Below, one piece after another: positions 55,608-59,863 of a stretch of 59,863 bases of DNA (positions are counted from its first letter, which is position 1; every line of letters starts with the position of its first letter). The position numbers were made by a program, and so were the translations under genes. This DNA is from Bacteroidales bacterium (lineage in GTDB: Bacteria; Bacteroidota; Bacteroidia; Bacteroidales; Marinilabiliaceae): contig JAFPZF010000073.1 in NCBI GenBank assembly GCA_017417385.1, positions 1-59,863 on the forward strand, given 5' to 3'. The notes under the pieces are model-generated. The model was not told where the DNA came from and did no database searches. It saw only the letters and a list, made by a program, of their open reading frames with translations.

Positions 55608-56561
55608 ATGAAGGTATCGGTGATAGTGCCGTGCTACAACGTGGCGAAGGTGATAGCGCCACTGATGAGGAGCATAGAGAGTCAGGACTACGAAGATTTC
55701 GAGGTCATATTCGTCAATGACGGGTCGAAGGATGAGACGGGGACGGTATTGAGGACCTTCTGTGAGAAAGATACGAGGTATAGGATAGTAGAGAAGGAGA
55801 ATGGCGGAGTCGGGAGTGCGAGGAACGCAGGTCTCGAGGTCGCCCAGGGGGAGCTGATATTCTTCGTAGATGGTGACGACGAGATATTCCCGGAGACGAT
55901 AAGCAAGATGGCTGGCCTCATGACGGAGGGAGTTGACATAGCAGTCGGGGCGTTCATAAACACAGACGGGACGAGGATAGAGTTCCCGGAGATGGAGGAC
56001 AGGGACAGATGGCTACGGGTGACGATGACGAAGGGAGGCCTGACACTATGGAACAAGATGTTCAGGCGGAGCATAATAGAGGGGAACAAGATACGATTTG
56101 ACACGACGACGAAGAAGAGCGAGGACCATCTCTTTACGGCAGAATATCTGTGTCATAGCGAGGGGAGGATAGCCGTCACGAGCTATGCGGTGTACAAATA
56201 TGTCGAGAACCCGATGAGCGCGTCGAACATATCGGGGACGACGAGGACGTTCGCACCATGGATAGCGGACGGGGTGCACACGTCGATAAAGATATACAGG
56301 TTGCTGGAGCCGAAGCTGAGCAGTGGGACGCTGAGGGAGCTAAGGTATGACTCATATCACAAGTACAGGAGGGCGAGGCACTCGGCGAAGAAGCTGCACT
56401 GCACGGACAAGGCGTTCTATGAGGGTCTGCACAGAGAGATGAGGAGCATCATGCCGGAATGGGAGATGGCGTTCTTTGCCGTCAGGAGAAGGGTGAGCAT
56501 AATAGGGAAGTCGCTCGGGAAGAAGATACGGAGGGCGATAGGCAGAAAGCAAGAATCATGA
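55608..56561 (+). CDS. Glycosyltransferase family 2
   Basis: A 317-residue GT-A enzyme: MKVSVIVPCYNVAKVIAPLM, FEVIFVNDGSKDETG, EKENGGVGSARNAGLEVAQG and FFVDGDDEI with the DGDD metal motif. The later acceptor half has LWNKMFRRSIIEGNKIRFDT and SEDHLFTAEYL, as in capsule/LPS hexosyltransferases. No polysaccharide gene is adjacent except the three GT genes at 10.5-13.2 kb. It overlaps the next gene by 4 nt (ATGA). Confidence 0.92.
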   Translation: MKVSVIVPCYNVAKVIAPLMRSIESQDYEDFEVIFVNDGSKDETGTVLRTFCEKDTRYRIVEKENGGVGSARNAGLEVAQGELIFFVDGDDEIFPETISKMAGLMTEGVDIAVGAFINTDGTRIEFPEMEDRDRWLRVTMTKGGLTLWNKMFRRSIIEGNKIRFDTTTKKSEDHLFTAEYLCHSEGRIAVTSYAVYKYVENPMSASNISGTTRTFAPWIADGVHTSIKIYRLLEPKLSSGTLRELRYDSYHKYRRARHSAKKLHCTDKAFYEGLHREMRSIMPEWEMAFFAVRRRVSIIGKSLGKKIRRAIGRKQES

Positions 56562-57178
56562 GAGCGAGGGCGATAATAGCAGCGGCAGTGGTGGCAGTGG
56601 CAATGACACTGACAGGATGCGGAGCGAGCAGGCCGGCGGCAACAGACATGGTGGCGACCGACATAGCGTCGGAAGGGAAGCCACTGATAGTATATTTCTC
56701 GCATGCGGGGGACAACTACCTCGTCGGGAACGTAGATACGGGCAACACGGCGATAGTCGCGAGGCAGATAGCGGAGATGACGGGCGGGGATACGTTCGAG
56801 ATAAAGACATCGAGATATGACGGGAAGACGAAGAGGGAGCTGAGGGGAATCTCGAAAGAGGAGAGCGAGAAGGGGGAGCTGCCGGAATATGAGGGGGACG
56901 TGGACGTCTCGGGCTACAAGGTGATATTTATTGGTGGGCCGATATGGCACGGGACATACCCACGGGTGGTCTTCACATTCATGAGGAGGCACGACCTGAA
57001 CGGGAAGACGATAGTGCCGTTCGCGACGAGCGAGGGGTCGGGACTCGGGCGGACAGTGGAGGACGTCGAGGGTGCTTACCCGCGGGCGAAGGTCGTCGGG
57101 GCGTTCAGCATCAAGGGACATAAGGTGAGGGGAGATAAGGCGAGCGTTGAGGCGTGGATACGGGGGATGGGATATTAG
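56558..57178 (+). CDS. Flavodoxin-like lipoprotein
   Basis: A 206-residue protein. The lipoprotein signal ends MTLTGC (Cys21). The flavodoxin fold has PLIVYFSHAGDNYLVG (phosphate loop), GNTAIVARQIAEMTGGDTFE, VIFIGGPIWHGTYPRVVFTF and KTIVPFATSEGSGLGRTVED. Exported flavodoxins of this type are common in anaerobic Bacteroidota. FMN binding is likely, and the electron partner is unknown. It is translationally coupled to the GT2 gene although the roles seem unrelated. Confidence 0.88.
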   Translation: MRARAIIAAAVVAVAMTLTGCGASRPAATDMVATDIASEGKPLIVYFSHAGDNYLVGNVDTGNTAIVARQIAEMTGGDTFEIKTSRYDGKTKRELRGISKEESEKGELPEYEGDVDVSGYKVIFIGGPIWHGTYPRVVFTFMRRHDLNGKTIVPFATSEGSGLGRTVEDVEGAYPRAKVVGAFSIKGHKVRGDKASVEAWIRGMGY

Positions 57179-57183
57179 GTTAT

Positions 57184-57430
57184 TTCTATAAATTGTTTTT
57201 TCTGCGTTGACTTTGTCTTCATTCCTCACGCTCGGAAATTGGCGCAAGCTCCATTTCTCTCGCTTAATCGGAATGTTGCATTCAACTTTGAAATCCTCAT
57301 GTACTACAGTACACTCCGGTGTTCAAAGTCTCATGCGCCTTGGCTTCGCCTCATGTGCTCTCGCTCGGCAATATGAGCAAGCTCATTGCGCTCGCTTAAT
57401 CGCACAAGTGAAAAACCTAATTTCTAGAAA
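57184..57430 (+). repeat. MITE-like repeat family A, second copy
   Basis: The ends are TTCTATAAATT and (inward from the right) TTCTAGAAATT, both preceded by T/AT. It shares the ACTTTGAA...TTCAAAGT hairpin with the copy at 24471 and has two GCAAT-type hairpins instead of three. The first is GAAAT...ATTTC (57235-57257), a compensated change from GCAAT...ATTGC. Confidence 0.8.
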
Positions 57431-57526
57431 TCCCCTAGAGGGTGAAGAAGGGGACGGGGAGAGAAGGACGGGGAGAGAAGGTGTTTATAGTAGCGGAGTA
57501 CAAAGTCAAAGAAGTAACCTTTGAGA

Positions 57527-57605
57527 CACTCAGTGCTAAACTAACTGTAATCCTGAGTGGCAGGTAAGCCCATAAGAGTTTGAATGTACTCTTATGGGCA
57601 ATTTT
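57527..57605 (+). terminator. Two hairpins with an intrinsic terminator; possible small RNA or 3' end of a lost gene
   Basis: CACTCAG/CTGAGTG (57527-57559) is followed by a perfect 12-bp stem, GCCCATAAGAGT (57568-57579) with ACTCTTATGGGC (57588-57599), then AATTTTCATTT. A short frame before it reads VKEVTFETLSAKLTVILSGR then stop, which could be the end of a decayed gene. The upstream AACCTTTG is a poor promoter. Confidence 0.55.
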
Positions 57606-57612
57606 CATTTAA

Positions 57613-57664
57613 GGCACAATAAAAGGGAGGAACTCCCGTTACTATAGTAGATATAAACTTAGAC
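57613..57664 (+). repeat. Cassette linker segment, unit 1
   Basis: GGCACAATAAAAGGGAGGAA, then CTCCCGTTACTATAGTAG, ATATAAACTTAGA. It contains hairpin GGGAG-GAA-CTCCC and the palindrome TACTATAGTA. Related segments are at 58482 and 59104, each just before a secreted-protein gene. Confidence 0.8.
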
Positions 57665-57668
57665 AATT

Positions 57669-58325
57669 ATGAAGAGAGTGATAATGATGCTCATGATGAT
57701 GGTGAGCGTGTGTAGCGTTTGGGGGCAAAGTAATAATAATTATTCGGGTCCTACACTCGAAAAGATGATAGTAGAAGCATGCTACAATCGGGTTAATCCT
57801 AATATTACATACGATGCGGGATATTGCAAGATAGACTATCCGATGGGTGACGTTCCTGCAGACAGAGGATGTTGCAGTGATGCTGTAATCAGGGTTTTAC
57901 GTGACATTGGGATAGACCTGCAGGAGATGGTACACAAGGATATTATGCTTGGAACGAGACCACTTTTGGCGTGTCCTGATTCTGTGTGGGCTAACCCTTA
58001 CAAAAACATCAAACCGGATACTAACATTGACCATAGGCGGGTTTGGACTTTGTTGAAATTCTTTCGTATTCAGAATCGACAATATGCAAGTCCTTTATTT
58101 CGAACGTGCAAAATTAATAAACCTCTTCGTCCGGGAACAATTGTAATCTGGGAACTTTGGCCTGGACAGGGGCACATAGGTATTGTGGTGGATGGTGAGA
58201 ATGTGTTTCATCAAATTGGTTATGGTCAAGAGATTAGTGAAGATTTGCATAGTTATAAAATTGTTGCAGCCTTTGCTATTTTCGGACCAGTGTATAACGA
58301 TTTAATTAAAGAGATATATGAATGA
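57669..58325 (+). CDS. Secreted DUF1287 (NlpC/P60-like) protein, cassette 1
   Basis: A 218-residue protein. The signal peptide MKRVIMMLMMMVSVCSVWGQ is followed by the DUF1287 pattern: YPMGDVPADRGCCSDAVIRV (likely catalytic Cys69), DLQEMVHKDI, NIDHRRVWTLLKFF and GQGHIGIVVDGENVFHQIGY (His169). The family is predicted to cleave or bind peptidoglycan; activity is not shown. Its AT-rich, TTT/ATT-using 3' half differs from the rest of the window, suggesting acquisition. The promoter/leader and first five codons match the 58536 gene, although the mature parts are unrelated. Confidence 0.85.
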   Translation: MKRVIMMLMMMVSVCSVWGQSNNNYSGPTLEKMIVEACYNRVNPNITYDAGYCKIDYPMGDVPADRGCCSDAVIRVLRDIGIDLQEMVHKDIMLGTRPLLACPDSVWANPYKNIKPDTNIDHRRVWTLLKFFRIQNRQYASPLFRTCKINKPLRPGTIVIWELWPGQGHIGIVVDGENVFHQIGYGQEISEDLHSYKIVAAFAIFGPVYNDLIKEIYE

Positions 58326-58353
58326 TTTTTTGAATAGCACAGAAGGAATGTAG

Positions 58354-58509
58354 AATCTTTCCTTTGGGGATTATATTCGGTATGTAAATACGCACAATGA
58401 GCCTACAGTTGGAGAGTCGTTTGACTAGTATAATAACAGACTTGATGACATGAGAAGAGAAATTTCTGCTCATGTTTGCAACACAATAAAGGGAAAGCAT
58501 TCCCGTTAA
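58354..58509 (+). pseudogene. Coding remnant between cassettes 1 and 2
   Basis: One frame reads NLSFGDYIRYVNTHNEPTVG then ESFD, a TAG stop (58426-58428), YNNRLDDMRREISAHVCNTI and KGKHSR before a TAA inside the unit 2 hairpin. Normal amino-acid content and a single internal stop suggest the decayed 3' end of a gene. The family is unrecognised. Confidence 0.5.
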
Positions 58510-58530
58510 TATAGTACATTTAAACTTAGA
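58482..58530 (+). repeat. Cassette linker segment, unit 2
   Basis: CACAATAAAGGGAAAGCATT, then CCCGTTAATATAGTACATTT, AAACTTAGA. The hairpin is GGGAA-AGCA-TTCCC; relative to units 1 and 3 the closing G-C has become A-T on both arms. Confidence 0.8.
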
Positions 58531-58535
58531 CAATC

Positions 58536-58988
58536 ATGAAGAGAGTGATAACGATGCTATTATGTATAATTGCTTTAAGTGCAAGGGGACAATACCCTCC
58601 AACATCATTAGATACAATAGCAAGTATATTTCAGCAAGACAACGAAGATATTCGCGTTAATTGGTATTATTATTGCCCGCAATGCGGCTCGTTATTAGAA
58701 GCCTATACAAAAACAGAGGAAATGAACGATTATGGAACAAAATTCCAGCCTTCAATAATTTGTAAGCATCGGGCACAAAAATATATCTATGATGGTATAG
58801 AACACTATAAAATATACAAGGAAGGTGTTCTTGTGTATGAGCAATTCTTGTATAATAGATTTCCTGTACATGTAGATATTTTTACTATAATTCGTGCGCA
58901 AGAGGATTGGATTTGCTCGGGGAGTAGTAACTTAAAACAAATAGTTGAAGATGAATATAAAAATTCAATAGCGAGACATAAAAGATGA
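58536..58988 (+). CDS. Secreted protein of unknown function, cassette 2
   Basis: A 150-residue protein. The signal peptide MKRVITMLLCIIALSARGQ is close to that of cassette 1 (MKRVIMM) and of cassette 3 (LSARGQ). The mature part has a Cys pair, YYYCPQCGSLLEAYTK, and later ICKHRAQKY and DWICSGS, so a small metal- or disulfide-stabilised fold is possible. I recognise no family. Codon use is AT-rich. The gene could encode an immunity or adaptor protein; this is inference from the array layout only. Confidence 0.65.
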   Translation: MKRVITMLLCIIALSARGQYPPTSLDTIASIFQQDNEDIRVNWYYYCPQCGSLLEAYTKTEEMNDYGTKFQPSIICKHRAQKYIYDGIEHYKIYKEGVLVYEQFLYNRFPVHVDIFTIIRAQEDWICSGSSNLKQIVEDEYKNSIARHKR

Positions 58989-59094
58989 AGCAACAAAAGC
59001 TGCCAACGACTCAGATGCTGTGACATTTGAAAATGGAAACCCTGGTGCTATCACTGGATCTATGGTTCCTAATGCATCTTCTGGAGATTTTTAG
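58981..59094 (+). pseudogene. Coding remnant between cassettes 2 and 3
   Basis: In a frame different from the preceding gene the sequence reads KDEATKAANDSDAVTFENGN, PGAITGSMVPNASSGDF, then TAG (59092-59094), and stays in frame with the linker peptide GTINGRNSRYY. It looks like another decayed 3' gene end. Confidence 0.45.
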
Positions 59095-59103
59095 GGATTG
59101 ATT

Positions 59104-59154
59104 GGCACAATAAACGGGAGGAACTCCCGTTACTATAGTAGATATAAACTTAGA
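59104..59154 (+). repeat. Cassette linker segment, unit 3
   Basis: GGCACAATAAACGGGAGGAA, then CTCCCGTTACTATAGTAG, ATATAAACTTAGA. It differs from unit 1 by one base over about 50. Hairpin CGGGAG-GAA-CTCCCG. Confidence 0.8.
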
Positions 59155-59188
59155 ACCTCGCACTGTAAAGGTCAAGTGCTAGATGATT

Positions 59189-59617
59189 ATGAAGATAACA
59201 TTGCTGATACTATTAAGTATATTTACTTTAAGTGCGAGAGGACAGGTTTATGAGTCTGATGAAGCTCAGGTATCCGAAGAGCTAGAATGGAAGAACAGGC
59301 CGTTCCAGTCTAACAATACAATTCGTGTAAACCTCAATGATTCAACGCTACAAATTCGAGGGGATTTTACATTAGATTATCGTATTCAACGATATTTGTA
59401 TGATTTATATTCATCAGATGGTGTTTTGGTTCATTATTATGAAATTAAGAATTCATTCGGACATAGAGACATATTAATGCTGGGTGAAATGTCTGGCAGT
59501 ATTGTTACTATTACTCTTGGTTCTTATCGAAAAGAAACAGTATTTATTTATAATGGTAAGATGTTTTCGGGGATAGAGTTTAATAATATAAGAAAAAATG
59601 AAGAATGTATATATTGA
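59189..59617 (+). CDS. Secreted beta-rich protein of unknown function, cassette 3
   Basis: A 142-residue protein from the second ATG (an ATG two codons earlier is possible). The signal peptide MKITLLILLSIFTLSARGQ is followed by SNNTIRVNLNDSTLQIRGDF, YRIQRYLYDLYSSDGVLVHY and GSIVTITLGSYRKETVF, a strand-rich pattern resembling the small DUF3244-type Bacteroidota proteins; that match is weak. It is separated from the linker segment by 34 extra nt, unlike cassettes 1 and 2. Confidence 0.65.
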   Translation: MKITLLILLSIFTLSARGQVYESDEAQVSEELEWKNRPFQSNNTIRVNLNDSTLQIRGDFTLDYRIQRYLYDLYSSDGVLVHYYEIKNSFGHRDILMLGEMSGSIVTITLGSYRKETVFIYNGKMFSGIEFNNIRKNEECIY

Positions 59618-59708
59618 CAAGAGCGTAATGCCTACAGTTTAGTGGTACACCGGAGTAGATAGAGCTGAATAGGGAAAGCGAGGGAGCATGGTGAGTGGAA
59701 TGTAGTTA

Positions 59709-59863
59709 AGCGATGATTTTTATACGATGCTAAATAGTGGCTTCAGGACTGGGTATGCTTATGTTGATGCGAATGGGTTTACTCACGATGGTCCGAAATA
59801 TACGATTAATAATGCTGAGGATTTGACTAGAGTCATGCGTGACCCAAAAACAGACGTCAACGC
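59709..59863 (+). pseudogene. Open frame running off the right edge (gene fragment or remnant)
   Basis: The frame SDDFYTMLNSGFRTGYAYVD, ANGFTHDGPKYTINNAEDLT, RVMRDPKTDVN is open to the window end and has normal protein composition. The only in-window Met start is at 59727, without a visible ribosome site, and stops lie just upstream, so it may be the tail of a decayed gene or an interior part. The family is unrecognised. Confidence 0.45.

Noticed and set aside
57481-57567. 29-codon small protein ending KLTVILSGR
   Set aside because: It is too short to support without a promoter or ribosome site; it is treated as a possible remnant before the terminator.

Overview
The window comes from the chromosome of a member of the Bacteroidota, most likely order Bacteroidales (Prevotella-like). 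The evidence is a SusC/SusD pair, TonB paralogues with PPPPP linkers, a type IX secretion protein (PorZ) and type IX C-terminal sorting tails, the ribosomal order rplM-rpsI-rpsB-tsf, weak Shine-Dalgarno sites, and about fifteen promoters of the Bacteroidota type (TTTG/TTG, about 19 nt, TAnnTTTG). No species is assigned.

Layout. 1-380 is the start of an AAA-ATPase-like/PD-(D/E)XK protein that runs off the left edge. 0.6-5.8 kb is a housekeeping plus-strand block: rplU-rpmA, serS, a DUF4286 gene, ruvC, queA, pssA. 5.9-6.5 kb has a NifX-like protein and tRNA-Leu(CAA). 6.6-14.4 kb is a minus-strand run with gaps of at most 21 nt or overlaps: tyrS, three glycosyltransferases (GT4, GT2, GT32), a GH2 glycosidase and hemW. 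A flippase-like membrane protein follows. 15.8-24 kb is accessory: a secreted PL1-type pectate lyase, an Rpn-type nuclease bracketed by two look-alike terminators, a toxin-antitoxin pair, a thioredoxin-fold lipoprotein and an S24 repressor-like protein followed by a three-hairpin RNA candidate. 24.8-28.3 kb has nfeD-SPFH and two tonB paralogues. 28.4-33.5 kb has a HAD phosphatase, metF and the ribosomal operon. 34.4-41.7 kb holds susC, susD and sppA. 41.7-45.3 kb is a repeat-dense island with WYL, HIRAN and a frameshifted Sel1 gene. 45.3-51.2 kb is rdgB-porZ-ompA-type lipoprotein-dxs, each starting on or within a few bases of the previous stop. 51.4-57.2 kb has an HHH/beta-barrel protein, a Sel1 membrane protein, a second Rpn-type nuclease, GT2 and a flavodoxin-like lipoprotein. 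57.6-59.9 kb is an AT-richer array of small secreted proteins, each preceded by the same hairpin-containing segment and by decayed coding remnants.

The most unusual content is between the genes. At least six families of short repeats fill the gaps. Four are built on hairpins whose stems change in a compensatory way between copies, which implies selection on structure. The most novel candidates are (a) the repeat-linked secreted-protein cassettes at the right end, (b) a 24.2-24.4 kb transcript candidate with three successive hairpins that all present CGCAGA in the loop, (c) a MITE-like element with covarying internal hairpins, one copy of which appears to form the 5' UTR of nfeD, and (d) promoter sub-classes: a 19-nt identical upstream box shared by two ribosomal operons, a GGAAAAGTG box before TAnnTTTG shared by accessory genes, and two promoters whose spacing predicts leaderless mRNAs.

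Everything here was read by eye. Family names come from remembered motifs, not from database searches.
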